Below the pieces are notes generated by a model. It did no database searches and was not told the origin of the DNA. It saw only the letters and a program-made list of their open reading frames with translations. From NCBI RefSeq assembly GCF_029637605.1, contig NZ_CP121261.1:4464001-4528000 (forward strand): DNA of 64,000 nt. The letters are read 5' to 3'. The translations under genes and the position numbers were made by a program. Within the stretch, counting starts at the first letter, position 1; each line of letters opens with the position of its first letter. Below, one piece after another: positions 16,197 to 24,142 of this stretch. Source of the stretch: Achromobacter spanius (GTDB lineage Bacteria > Pseudomonadota > Gammaproteobacteria > Burkholderiales > Burkholderiaceae_B).

Positions 16197-17955
16197 GCCC
16201 GAAGACGCCAAGAGCGACACCGCCACGCCCGACAATGCCAACGCCGCTGTGGCGCTGGCCGACCCCATCGGCATGGAGGTCTTCTGCAACCGCCTGCTGT
16301 CCATTACCGAGGATATGAACAACACGCTGGTGCGCGCGTCGTTCTCCACCAACATCAAGGAACGCAAGGACTGCTCCGTGGCCTTGTTCGACGCGGCCGG
16401 CAGGCTGGTGGCGCAAGGCACGCAGATTCCGCTGCACCTGGGTTCGCTGGATGGGGCCATGGGCGCAATCTTGCGCACTTACGCCGTGGATGACATCCGC
16501 GAGGGCGACGTGTTCATCTGCAACGACCCCTATCTGGCCGATGGCAGCCACCTGCCCGACATCAACATCGTCACGCCCGTGTTCTGGGACGGCGTGCTGC
16601 GCTTCTTCGCCGCCAACATCGCGCACCATTCGGACGTGGGCGGCGCGGTGCCCGGGTCCATCGCAGGCGGCTTGAAGTCGATATTCGAAGAAGGCATCCG
16701 CATCCCTGCCTGCCGCATCGCGCGCCACGGCCAGAACGATGAAGACATGCTGCGCCTGATCTGCGCCAACACCCGCGACCCCGAAGAGCGCGTGCTGGAC
16801 CTGCGTGTGCAAATGGCCACCAACCGCCGTGGCGCGGCCGCCGTGCAAGGCCTGATCCGCCAGATGGGGCTGGACGCCGTGCTGCGCTCAGTGGACGACG
16901 TCATTGCCTACACGCGGCGCCGCCTGCTCAACCGCATTGCCGAACTGCAAGCGGGCAGCTACACCTTTCGCAGCGATCTGGATGACGACGGCATGGGCGG
17001 CGATCCCGTGCCCATCCAGGTGACGCTGACCGTCAGCCACGACAACCTGCACTTTGATTTTGCAGGCTCCGGTAAGCAGGCGCGCGGCGCGATGAACCTG
17101 CCGATCAATGCCTTGCGCGCCTGCGTGTACTACGCCGTGAAGGCGCTGCTGGACCCCGACCTTGCCCCCAACGCCGGCTTGTTCGACCCCATTACGCTGT
17201 CGGCCCCGGTGGGCACGATCACCAATCCGGAACATCCCGCCGCCGTGGGCGCGCGGTCCATTACCGCGCAGAAAGTCGCGGGCGCCATCTTCGGTGCCTT
17301 TCGTGGCCTGCTGCCGCCGGAAAAGACCATGGCGTCCAGCAATGATTGCTGCCCCGCCATCGTGTTTTCAGGCCGCTGGCGCGAGCGCGCGGGCCACTTC
17401 GTGTACCTGGAAACACTGGGCGGCGGCGCGGGTGCGCGCTTCGATGCGGACGGCATGGACGCGGTGCACGTACACATGACCAACACGTCGAACCTGCCCG
17501 TGGAAGCGCTGGAAAACGAATACCCCTTGCTGATGGACGAGTACGCGATGATCCAGGACTCCGGCGGCCCCGGCCGCACGCGCGGCGGCATGGCGATTGC
17601 CAAGCAGATTCGCGCGGTGGGCCCCGGCATCGTGTTCTCGGCGCGGTCGGATAGCCATACGGTGGGCGTGGCAGCGGGTGTCGATGGTGGCGGCGACGGG
17701 CGGCGTGCCCGGCTGGTGCGCAACTTCGGCACGCCGCAAGAGGAAGAACTGTTTTCCAAGACCGCCAACATCGCGTTGGAAGCCGGTGAAAGCGTGCGTA
17801 TCGAAACACCGGGCGGCGGGGGCTATGGGCCGCCCGCCGAACGCACCCAGGCACGCATCGCGCAGGACCTGGCCGACGGCAAGATCAGCTTGGATGCGGC
17901 CCGCGCGGCCTACGGCATGCCAGGCGTGCGCGCGGGGGCTGCTACCCCACGTTGA
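16189..17955 (+). CDS. hyuB: Hydantoinase/oxoprolinase family protein, subunit B
   Basis: The 588-aa protein is the HyuB partner, with characteristic ERKDCSVALFDAAGRLVAQG, HPAAVGARSITAQKVAGAI and a C-terminal glycine-rich PGGGGYGPP. The length is typical for subunit B. The start has a strong AAGGAGG and overlaps hyuA, so the two are translationally coupled and should form a heteromer. The 3' end runs 14 bp into the convergent GntR gene, leaving no room for a normal terminator between them. Confidence 0.9.
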   Translation: MTKPEDAKSDTATPDNANAAVALADPIGMEVFCNRLLSITEDMNNTLVRASFSTNIKERKDCSVALFDAAGRLVAQGTQIPLHLGSLDGAMGAILRTYAVDDIREGDVFICNDPYLADGSHLPDINIVTPVFWDGVLRFFAANIAHHSDVGGAVPGSIAGGLKSIFEEGIRIPACRIARHGQNDEDMLRLICANTRDPEERVLDLRVQMATNRRGAAAVQGLIRQMGLDAVLRSVDDVIAYTRRRLLNRIAELQAGSYTFRSDLDDDGMGGDPVPIQVTLTVSHDNLHFDFAGSGKQARGAMNLPINALRACVYYAVKALLDPDLAPNAGLFDPITLSAPVGTITNPEHPAAVGARSITAQKVAGAIFGAFRGLLPPEKTMASSNDCCPAIVFSGRWRERAGHFVYLETLGGGAGARFDADGMDAVHVHMTNTSNLPVEALENEYPLLMDEYAMIQDSGGPGRTRGGMAIAKQIRAVGPGIVFSARSDSHTVGVAAGVDGGGDGRRARLVRNFGTPQEEELFSKTANIALEAGESVRIETPGGGGYGPPAERTQARIAQDLADGKISLDAARAAYGMPGVRAGAATPR

Positions 17956-18742
17956 GGGTCATGGAGTACTTCATCTTGTCGTGCGGGAAGGTGGTGATGG
18001 TGGCCAGCAGCAGCAAGCCGCCATCACCGTAGTAGCGGCGGGTGATGACGAAGCCGGCCGTCTTGGGTTCCACCTTGAGCTGCTTGGCGATGGTGGCGTT
18101 GATGGGCGTGGCCGAGAACTCCTGGTTGACCTCGGTGATGCGGTCGCCGAAATGGTCTTCGATCAGGCGCAGCAGCGAAATGCGCGATTTGACGTCCACG
18201 CGCACGTCCGAATGCTCGGGGTCCGCGTAGATCAGCGTGCTGGCGGCGGCGGTTCCCTGGTCATCCAGCGTTTTGATGGAGTTGATATGCAGCCAGGACT
18301 TGTCGGCGGGGCAGCCGAGTGCTTCGGCCAGCCGCTTGGGCAGCTTGATGGTGCGCACGTCCTGTACCAGCAGGGCGGCATTGCGCGCGTACTGGAGCAG
18401 GTCGGGAAATTGCGAGATGCGTTGCGTGAAGCGCGTGCTGGCGCGTGCCGTTTCCACGCGGGTGCCGACGCCGGGGCGGCGCGACACCATGCCCGCCACG
18501 GTCAGCATGCGGATGGCTTCACGGATGGTGTGGCGGCTGGCGTCGAACTGGTCGCAAAGCTCGTGCTCGGTGGGCAGCAGGGTCATCACGGGATAGCGGC
18601 CGGCGCTGATGTCCTGCGACAAGGTTTGAAAAATGCTCTTGTAGCGGGGGCCGGCGTCAATATCCGGCGCTTGCGATTCGGGCTTGCCACGCGCTTGCCG
18701 TGCTCCACCGGGGCCGGTTGCGCGCTCGGAGGATCGGGTCAT
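17942..18742 (-). CDS. GntR family regulator with UTRA domain (HutC/FarR subfamily)
   Basis: The 266-aa protein has a GntR winged helix-turn-helix (about 35-100, PRYKSIFQTLSQDISAGRYP then LCDQFDASRHTIREAIRML). A C-terminal UTRA effector domain follows (about 120-260, ending TRRYYGDGGLLLLATI). The ATG at 18742 has AGGAG upstream; a longer ORF to 18835 would run through the control region. It is divergent from the second transporter/oxidase operon, and its likely operator sits on that operon's promoter. UTRA domains sense small metabolites, often the substrate of the controlled pathway. Confidence 0.9.
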   Translation of the reverse strand: MTRSSERATGPGGARQARGKPESQAPDIDAGPRYKSIFQTLSQDISAGRYPVMTLLPTEHELCDQFDASRHTIREAIRMLTVAGMVSRRPGVGTRVETARASTRFTQRISQFPDLLQYARNAALLVQDVRTIKLPKRLAEALGCPADKSWLHINSIKTLDDQGTAAASTLIYADPEHSDVRVDVKSRISLLRLIEDHFGDRITEVNQEFSATPINATIAKQLKVEPKTAGFVITRRYYGDGGLLLLATITTFPHDKMKYSMTLNVG

Positions 18743-18772
18743 TGGGGAGGCTCCTTGACTTGTTATATGGGG

Positions 18773-18783
18773 TTTGTACGGAC
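18773..18783. promoter_or_regulatory. Second GntR-type half-site
   Basis: TTTGTACGGAC matches the left arm of the operator at 18823 (TTTGTCCGGAC) in 10 of 11 positions and lies exactly 50 bp upstream of it. It falls 31 bp upstream of the GntR start, next to TATAAC on the minus strand, which suggests autoregulation. Confidence 0.45.
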
Positions 18784-18793
18784 GATAACCCGA

Positions 18794-18823
18794 TTGACAA
18801 CGATGTCCGGTCGGATTCATTAT
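18794..18823 (+). promoter_or_regulatory. Promoter of the second transporter/oxidase operon
   Basis: A perfect -35 TTGACA (18794-18799), an 18-bp spacer and CATTAT (18818-18823) lie 52 bp upstream of the ATG at 18876. The -10 abuts the inverted repeat at 18823-18850. Confidence 0.65.
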
Positions 18824-18850
18824 TTGTCCGGACATTCATGTACGGACAAA
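18823..18850. promoter_or_regulatory. Candidate GntR operator (28-bp inverted repeat)
   Basis: TTTGTCCG (18823-18830) and CGGACAAA (18843-18850) are perfect inverted 8-mers with 12 bp between them. The site covers the expected transcription start of the operon at 18876, so a bound regulator would block transcription. The adjacent divergent GntR/UTRA protein is the obvious candidate ligand-responsive repressor. Confidence 0.65.
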
Positions 18851-18875
18851 GTGTACCAACAAATCGGGGGTTCTC

Positions 18876-19907
18876 ATGAGCAAGGTACTTGCAGTACTCG
18901 CAGCGGCAACCGTGGCCGCAGGGCTCAGCGCCAACGCCATGGCGCAGCAGAAGTTGGTGGTGGCAGGTTATGGCGGCTCGTTCGAAGACATCATGCGCAA
19001 GGACATCTTCCCGCCCTTCGCCAAGCAGCACGGCGTTGAGCTGGACTATGTGGCCGGCAATTCCACCAACACGGTGGCACGCCTGCAGGCGCAGAAAAGC
19101 AACCAGCAGATAGACGTCGCCATCATTGATGACGGCCCCATGTACCAAGCCATTGCGCTGGGCTTTTGTGCCCCCATCAAGGGACTGCCCGCCGACGACC
19201 TCTACGCCACCGCGCGTTACAAGGACGACAAGGCGGTGGCCATCGGCATCGTGGCCACCGGCATCATGTACAACAAGAAGGCTTTCGAAGAGAAGAAGTG
19301 GGCCCCGCCCACGTCGTGGAAAGACCTGAAAGATCCCAAGTACAAGAAGCTGTTGGTGGTGCCGCCGTTGAACAACACCTACGGCTTGCACGCCGTGGTG
19401 GAATACGCCCGCGAAGGCGGTGGCGGCGAAAAGAACATCGACGCCGGCTTCACCACCTTCAAGAATGATATCGGCCCCAACGTGCTGGTCTATGAGCCCT
19501 CACCGGGCAAGATGACCGAGCTGTTCTCCAGCGGCCAGGCCTTGATCTCCGTCTGGGGCAGCGGCCGCGCCAAGTCGTTCGCCGATACCGGCTTCCCGGT
19601 GGGCTTCGTGTACCCCCAGGAAGGCGCCTACGCCTTGCTGTCATCCGTGTGCCCGGTGGCCAAGCCCAACGCCAACCCCGCCGCCCAGGCCTTCGTGCAG
19701 TACCTGGTGTCGCCCGAGGTGCAGGAAAAGCTGGCCTCCGCCTATGGCTACGGCCCGGTCAACAAGAAGGCCAAGGCGGTTGACGACCCGCGCGTGCCGC
19801 TGCCGATCGGCAAGCGCGCCGATGACCTCATCGTGATCGACTGGGACACCGTCAACCAGAATCGCGACGAATGGAACAAGCGCTGGACGCGGGAAGTCGA
19901 GCGCTGA
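18876..19907 (+). CDS. Periplasmic substrate-binding protein, PotD type (second operon)
   Basis: The 343-aa protein has a signal peptide (cleavage near SANAMA, residue 23). The binding-protein body has YGGSFEDIMRKDIFPPF, IDDGPMYQAIALGFC and APPTSWKDLKDPKYKK, the same blocks as the paralogue at 8531. It is the promoter-proximal gene of an operon that runs to 27135. A GC hairpin separates it from the ATPase gene. Ligand class by family: polyamines, opines or similar cationic or zwitterionic amines; the exact ligand is unknown. Confidence 0.9.
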   Translation: MSKVLAVLAAATVAAGLSANAMAQQKLVVAGYGGSFEDIMRKDIFPPFAKQHGVELDYVAGNSTNTVARLQAQKSNQQIDVAIIDDGPMYQAIALGFCAPIKGLPADDLYATARYKDDKAVAIGIVATGIMYNKKAFEEKKWAPPTSWKDLKDPKYKKLLVVPPLNNTYGLHAVVEYAREGGGGEKNIDAGFTTFKNDIGPNVLVYEPSPGKMTELFSSGQALISVWGSGRAKSFADTGFPVGFVYPQEGAYALLSSVCPVAKPNANPAAQAFVQYLVSPEVQEKLASAYGYGPVNKKAKAVDDPRVPLPIGKRADDLIVIDWDTVNQNRDEWNKRWTREVER

Positions 19908-19935
19908 CGCGCAATCGCCGGTAGTGCAATACGGG

Positions 19936-19952
19936 GCGGCGCGGCGCGCCGC
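19936..19952. other. GC-rich hairpin after the second binding-protein gene
   Basis: GCGGCGC (19936-19942), loop GGC, GCGCCGC (19946-19952): a 7-bp perfect stem 28 bases after the stop, with no T tract. It occupies the same position relative to the binding-protein gene as the hairpin at 9614 in the first operon. Confidence 0.4.
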
Positions 19953-19966
19953 TCACGGGAGCCTTC

Positions 19967-21028
19967 ATGACCTATCTAGTGTTGAACCGCCTTAGCAAGC
20001 GCTATGGCGAGACCACCGCTGTGCAAGAGCTGAGCCTGTCCGTGAACCGGGGCGAATTCATTTCGCTGCTGGGGCCCTCGGGTTGCGGCAAGACGACCAC
20101 CCTGCAAATGATTGCGGGCTTTGTCGAACCCACGGGCGGCAGCATCGTGCTGGACGGCCGCGATGTCAGCCGCGTGCCGGCCAACAAGCGTGGCCTGGGC
20201 CTGGTGTTCCAGAACTACGCACTGTTTCCGCACATGACGGCGGCCGAGAACGTGTCGTTTGGTCTTGAGATGCAGCGGGTCAAGAAGGATGAACGCGAGT
20301 CGCGCGTGGCTGATGCGTTGAAGCTGGTGGGCTTGTCGCACCTGGCGGACCGCCATCCCGCGCAGATGTCGGGCGGGCAACAGCAGCGGGTGGCCTTGGC
20401 CCGCGCGCTGGTCATCCGGCCCAGTGTGTTGCTGCTGGACGAACCGCTGTCCAACCTGGACGCCAAGCTGCGCGAGGAGATGCAGCTGGAATTGCGCAGC
20501 ATCCAACGCACCATCGGCACCACCACCATCCTGGTCACGCACGATCAGTCCGAGGCGCTGGCGCTGTCGGACCGCATCGTAGTCATGAACCAGGGCCGCG
20601 TGGAACAGGTGGCCGAACCCTTCCAGGCTTACGAAGGGCCGGCCAGCCATTTCGTGGGCGGCTTCCTGGGCAAGGCCAATGTGTTCACGCCCAAGTCCGA
20701 GCAGTACGAAAACGAAGCGCGCGCCCGCATCGGCGAGGCGCATATTCCGATGGCCGGCGCGCCGGTGCCGCAAGGCGCGGTGATCGTGCGGCCTGAAAAG
20801 ATCCTGTTTTCCGAACCTGCCGCCTGTGCCCTGCCGGGCCGCATGAAGACTCGCGTCTTCCAGGGCAACCACTGGCTATGCCAGGTGGATACGTCGGTGG
20901 GCGAAGTGATGGTGATCCGCCAGAACGACGGCGTGCCGGTGCCCGCCGAGGGCGAGGCCGTGCATTTGCGCTGGCGCGCGCAAGACATGTGCGAGGTTGC
21001 GTCCGCGCCGCAGGGCCGCCCGTCATGA
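19967..21028 (+). CDS. ABC transporter ATP-binding protein, PotA type (second operon)
   Basis: The 353-aa ATPase has an intact Walker A (GPSGCGKTTT, 37-46), Q-loop (VFQNYALFPH), signature (MSGGQQQR, with Met in place of the usual Leu), Walker B (VLLLDEP), H-loop (VTHDQSEA) and a C-terminal TOBE-like part. It closely resembles the protein at 2833. The TGA overlaps the next ATG (ATGA at 21025-21028). Confidence 0.92.
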   Translation: MTYLVLNRLSKRYGETTAVQELSLSVNRGEFISLLGPSGCGKTTTLQMIAGFVEPTGGSIVLDGRDVSRVPANKRGLGLVFQNYALFPHMTAAENVSFGLEMQRVKKDERESRVADALKLVGLSHLADRHPAQMSGGQQQRVALARALVIRPSVLLLDEPLSNLDAKLREEMQLELRSIQRTIGTTTILVTHDQSEALALSDRIVVMNQGRVEQVAEPFQAYEGPASHFVGGFLGKANVFTPKSEQYENEARARIGEAHIPMAGAPVPQGAVIVRPEKILFSEPAACALPGRMKTRVFQGNHWLCQVDTSVGEVMVIRQNDGVPVPAEGEAVHLRWRAQDMCEVASAPQGRPS

Positions 21029-21891
21029 GTACGCGCACCAACCCCTGGGTGCTGAGCGCGCCGGCGCTGGTGGTGTATGCCACCTTCCTGGTGGTGCCGA
21101 TGGCGCTGGTATTTCTCATCAGCTTTTTCGACTTCCAGTTCTACGGCGGAATGCAGGCCACGTTCACCTGGAAGAACTACTTCGAGATCTTCAGCGACGG
21201 CTATTACTACGAGATCTACGCGCGCACGTTCGGCGTGGCCGCCGCCGTGACCGTGGCCTGCCTGGTGCTGGGCACGGCCGAAGCGTATGTGTTGTCGCGC
21301 ATGGCCAACCCATGGAAGGGCTTGTTCCTGATGGTGGTGCTGGGGCCGCTCTTGATTTCGGTGGTGGTCCGCACGCTGGGCTGGGCGCTGTTGTTCGGTT
21401 CCACCGGCCTGATCAACAAGGTGTTGATGGGCATCGGCCTGACCTCGACACCCGTGGACCTGATGTACAGCAACCTGGGCGTGGGCATCGCGCTGACGCA
21501 CGTGCTGGTGCCCTTCATGGTGATTTCGGTGTGGGCGTCCTTGCAACGGATAAACCCGGCTACGGAAGCCGCCGCGCTGTCGTTGGGTGCGTCGCAGTTC
21601 ACCGTGATCCGCCGCGTCATCGTGCCGCAGGTCATGCCAGGCATTCTGTCGGGCGCCATCATGGTGTTTGCGATGGCGGCAAGTTCCTTCGCCACGCCGG
21701 CCATCATCGGCGGGCGGCGGCTGAAGAACGTGGCGACCGCCGCCTACGACGAATTCCTGAATACGCTGAACTGGCCGCTGGGCGCGGCCCTGGCGGTAGT
21801 GCTGCTGCTGGCGACCGTGGTGGTGTTGCTGTCGGCCAACCGCATCATCGAACGCAAGTACGGCGCCGTCTTCAACCAGGCCGGAGGCTGA
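21025..21891 (+). CDS. ABC transporter permease, PotB type (second operon)
   Basis: This 288-aa inner-membrane protein has about six hydrophobic helices and the EAA loop EAAALSLGASQFTVIRRVI. The start is the ATG that overlaps the ATPase stop. It aligns by eye with the permease at 3914: both have the motif VVLGPLLIS/VVLSPLLIS and a C-terminal ANRIIERKY/YNRVVERSY. Confidence 0.9.
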   Translation: MSTRTNPWVLSAPALVVYATFLVVPMALVFLISFFDFQFYGGMQATFTWKNYFEIFSDGYYYEIYARTFGVAAAVTVACLVLGTAEAYVLSRMANPWKGLFLMVVLGPLLISVVVRTLGWALLFGSTGLINKVLMGIGLTSTPVDLMYSNLGVGIALTHVLVPFMVISVWASLQRINPATEAAALSLGASQFTVIRRVIVPQVMPGILSGAIMVFAMAASSFATPAIIGGRRLKNVATAAYDEFLNTLNWPLGAALAVVLLLATVVVLLSANRIIERKYGAVFNQAGG

Positions 21892-21892
21892 G

Positions 21893-22693
21893 ATGCAATT
21901 TCGTAACGGCCCCATCGGCCTGGTATTCCACACGCTGTTCATCCTCTTCATCCTGGCGCCGATCGTCATGGTGTGCGCGGTGGCGTTCACCTCTGAAGGC
22001 TTTATCTCGCTGCCCACCAGCGGGCTGTCGCTGCGCTGGTTCCGCGCCATTCTGGACAATCCGCGCTTCATTGAAGCGTTCTGGTTCAGCCTGGGGCTGG
22101 GTACGCTGTCGGCAACGTTGGCCATCGGCCTGGCCGTGCCCAGTGCGCTGGCGCTGGCTCGCAACCGCTTCCCCGGCCGCGAGGCGCTGGTGGCCTTCTT
22201 CCTGTCGCCGCTGATGATTCCGCATGTGGTGCTGGGGTTGGCCTTCCTGAAGTTCTTCACCACGGTGGACCTGGCCGGCACCTATGTGGGCCTGGTGGTG
22301 GCGCACGTGATATTGGTGATGCCCTACGCGCTGCGCCTGGTGCTGGCGTCGGCCACCGGCATCGACCCCGCGCTGGAGCGCGCCGCGCAGTCGCTGGGCG
22401 CGTCCAACTGGACGGCGTTCCGGCGCGTGGTGCTGCCACTGCTGTTGCCGGGCGTGGTCAGCGGTTGGGTGATCGCCTTCATTACGAGCTTTGACGAATT
22501 GACCATGTCGATTTTCATTGCCTCACCGTCCACGACGACGTTGCCGGTGCGCATCTTCCTGCACATCGAAGACACGATCGACCCGCTGGTCACCGCCGTG
22601 TCGGCCGTGCTGATCTACGTGACCATCATCGCCATCTTCATCCTGGACCGCGTGGTCGGCCTGGAAAAGCTGTTTGTAGGAAAGGGACGCTAA
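21893..22693 (+). CDS. ABC transporter permease, PotC type (second operon)
   Basis: The 266-aa partner permease has six hydrophobic segments and the EAA-type loop ERAAQSLGASNWTAFRRVV. It begins one base after the previous stop, with GGAGG upstream. Its TAA shares one base with the next ATG. It is the paralogue of the gene at 4813 (shared FLSPLMIPHVVLG and SLRWFRAI). Confidence 0.9.
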   Translation: MQFRNGPIGLVFHTLFILFILAPIVMVCAVAFTSEGFISLPTSGLSLRWFRAILDNPRFIEAFWFSLGLGTLSATLAIGLAVPSALALARNRFPGREALVAFFLSPLMIPHVVLGLAFLKFFTTVDLAGTYVGLVVAHVILVMPYALRLVLASATGIDPALERAAQSLGASNWTAFRRVVLPLLLPGVVSGWVIAFITSFDELTMSIFIASPSTTTLPVRIFLHIEDTIDPLVTAVSAVLIYVTIIAIFILDRVVGLEKLFVGKGR

Positions 22694-23850
22694 TGACGGA
22701 CGAGAAAGAACTGGCGCCCCGCGCGCCCGTGCATCGCGGCATTTATGACGCCGTGGTGATCGGCGGGGGCTTGGTGGGTTCGGCCATCGCTTATGGCTTG
22801 CGGCGCGAACTGGATCACGTGGCCGTGCTGGACGAAGGCGACGTGGCTTACCGCGCGTCACGCGGGAACTTCGGGCTGGTGTGGGTGCAGAGCAAAGGCA
22901 TGGGCCTGCCGCGCTACGGCGTGTGGACCATGACGTCCGCCTCGGGCTGGCCGCGCCTGGCCGCGCAACTGCTGGATGAGACCGGCGTGGACGTGCATCT
23001 GGAGCAACGCGGCGGCCTGCACGCACTGCTGAGCGACGAAGAGGTAGAGGCGCGCGGCACGTTCATGAAGACCCTGCTGGCACAGCCCGGCATGGCGCAG
23101 TACGACTGGAAGCTGTTGGACCGCGCCGAAGTGGCCGATCTTGTGCCGGGCATCGGCCCCGATGTGCGCGGCGCCACTTGGACGCCGGTGGACGGCATAG
23201 CCAACCCGCTCAAGCTGCTGCGCGCGCTGCATGCGAGTTTTGCACAGCGGGTTGTGGATTACCTGCCGCGCCGTCCGGCGCAAGGCATCAAGCAGCGCGA
23301 TGGCGTGTTCGAGATCGCGACCCCGGGCGGCACGGTGCGCGCACATAAGCTGGTGCTGGCATCCGGCCTGTCCAACAAGGAGCTGGGCACGCAAGTTGGC
23401 CTGGACGTGCCCGTGCGCCCGCAGCGCGGCCAGATCGTGGTGCTGGAACGCACGCGCCGCATGCTGGAGACGCCGTTGTCCACCTTGCGCCAGACCGATG
23501 AAGGCACCTGGCTGATCGGCGATTCGCAGGAAGAAGCCGGCTATGTGGATAACCTGGTTGGCCTGCCCATCCTGGGTACGCTGGCCGACCGTGCCGTGCG
23601 CACGCTGCCGGCCCTGCGCGACGTGCGCGTGGTGCGCAGCTGGGCGGCGCTGCGCGTGATGTCCAAGGACGGCTTTCCCATTTATCAGCAATCCGAAACG
23701 TGCCCCGGCGCCTTCGTCGCCACCTGTCACAGCGGTGTGACGCTGGCCGCCGCGCACGCGCTCAATCTGGCGCCCATGATTGTGGCCGGCAAGCTTGCCG
23801 ACGACATGGCGCCCTTCTCGACCCGGAGGTTCCATGTTCAAGAGGCTTGA
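22693..23850 (+). CDS. DAO-family FAD-dependent oxidoreductase (first of two in this operon)
   Basis: The 385-aa flavoprotein has N-terminal DAVVIGGGLVGSAIAYGL and the C-terminal CHSGVTLAAAHALNLAPMI expected in the DAO family. A distinctive GNFGLVWVQSKGMGLPRYG follows the FAD site, unlike the paralogues at 7365 and 25586, where this region reads GVNYGGVRR or GVNAGGVRT. AGGAAAGGG precedes the ATG. Together with the [2Fe-2S] and FAD/BFD genes directly downstream it could form one dehydrogenase; a second DAO protein follows at 25586, so the operon holds two candidate catalytic subunits. Confidence 0.88.
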   Translation: MTDEKELAPRAPVHRGIYDAVVIGGGLVGSAIAYGLRRELDHVAVLDEGDVAYRASRGNFGLVWVQSKGMGLPRYGVWTMTSASGWPRLAAQLLDETGVDVHLEQRGGLHALLSDEEVEARGTFMKTLLAQPGMAQYDWKLLDRAEVADLVPGIGPDVRGATWTPVDGIANPLKLLRALHASFAQRVVDYLPRRPAQGIKQRDGVFEIATPGGTVRAHKLVLASGLSNKELGTQVGLDVPVRPQRGQIVVLERTRRMLETPLSTLRQTDEGTWLIGDSQEEAGYVDNLVGLPILGTLADRAVRTLPALRDVRVVRSWAALRVMSKDGFPIYQQSETCPGAFVATCHSGVTLAAAHALNLAPMIVAGKLADDMAPFSTRRFHVQEA

Positions 23851-24142
23851 CGAGGCGCAGCGCCAGACGCAAAGCGCGCCCGTGCGCGTGACGGTCAATG
23901 GGGCCGAACTGCAATGCCGCCCGGGCGATACGGTGGCGGCGGCGTTGTTCGCGGGCGGCGTGTCGGCCTGTCGCGACACGGCGGTGAACGAAGTGCCGCG
24001 CGGCCCCTATTGCATGATGGGCGTGTGCTACGACTGCCTGGTCACCATTGATGGCCAGGCGAACCAGCAGGGCTGCATGACGGCCGTGCGCGAGGGCATG
24101 AAGATCGAGCGCCAGTTGGGCGCGCGCAAGGTGCAGGCATGA
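23834..24142 (+). CDS. Small [2Fe-2S] subunit (HcnA/gamma type, second operon)
   Basis: This 102-aa protein has cysteines at 60, 65, 68 and 81, the same C-x4-C-x2-C-x12-C spacing and GVCYDC core as the protein at 5645. The ATG at 23834 follows GGAGGTTCC and overlaps the preceding gene by 17 bp. Its stop overlaps the next ATG (ATGA). It is an electron-transfer subunit of the flavoprotein complex. Confidence 0.88.
   Translation: MFKRLDEAQRQTQSAPVRVTVNGAELQCRPGDTVAAALFAGGVSACRDTAVNEVPRGPYCMMGVCYDCLVTIDGQANQQGCMTAVREGMKIERQLGARKVQA

Noticed and set aside
17597..19039. 480-codon plus-strand frame across hyuB, the GntR gene and the control region
   Set aside because: It crosses three better-supported features in the wrong frame and removes a good operator and promoter.
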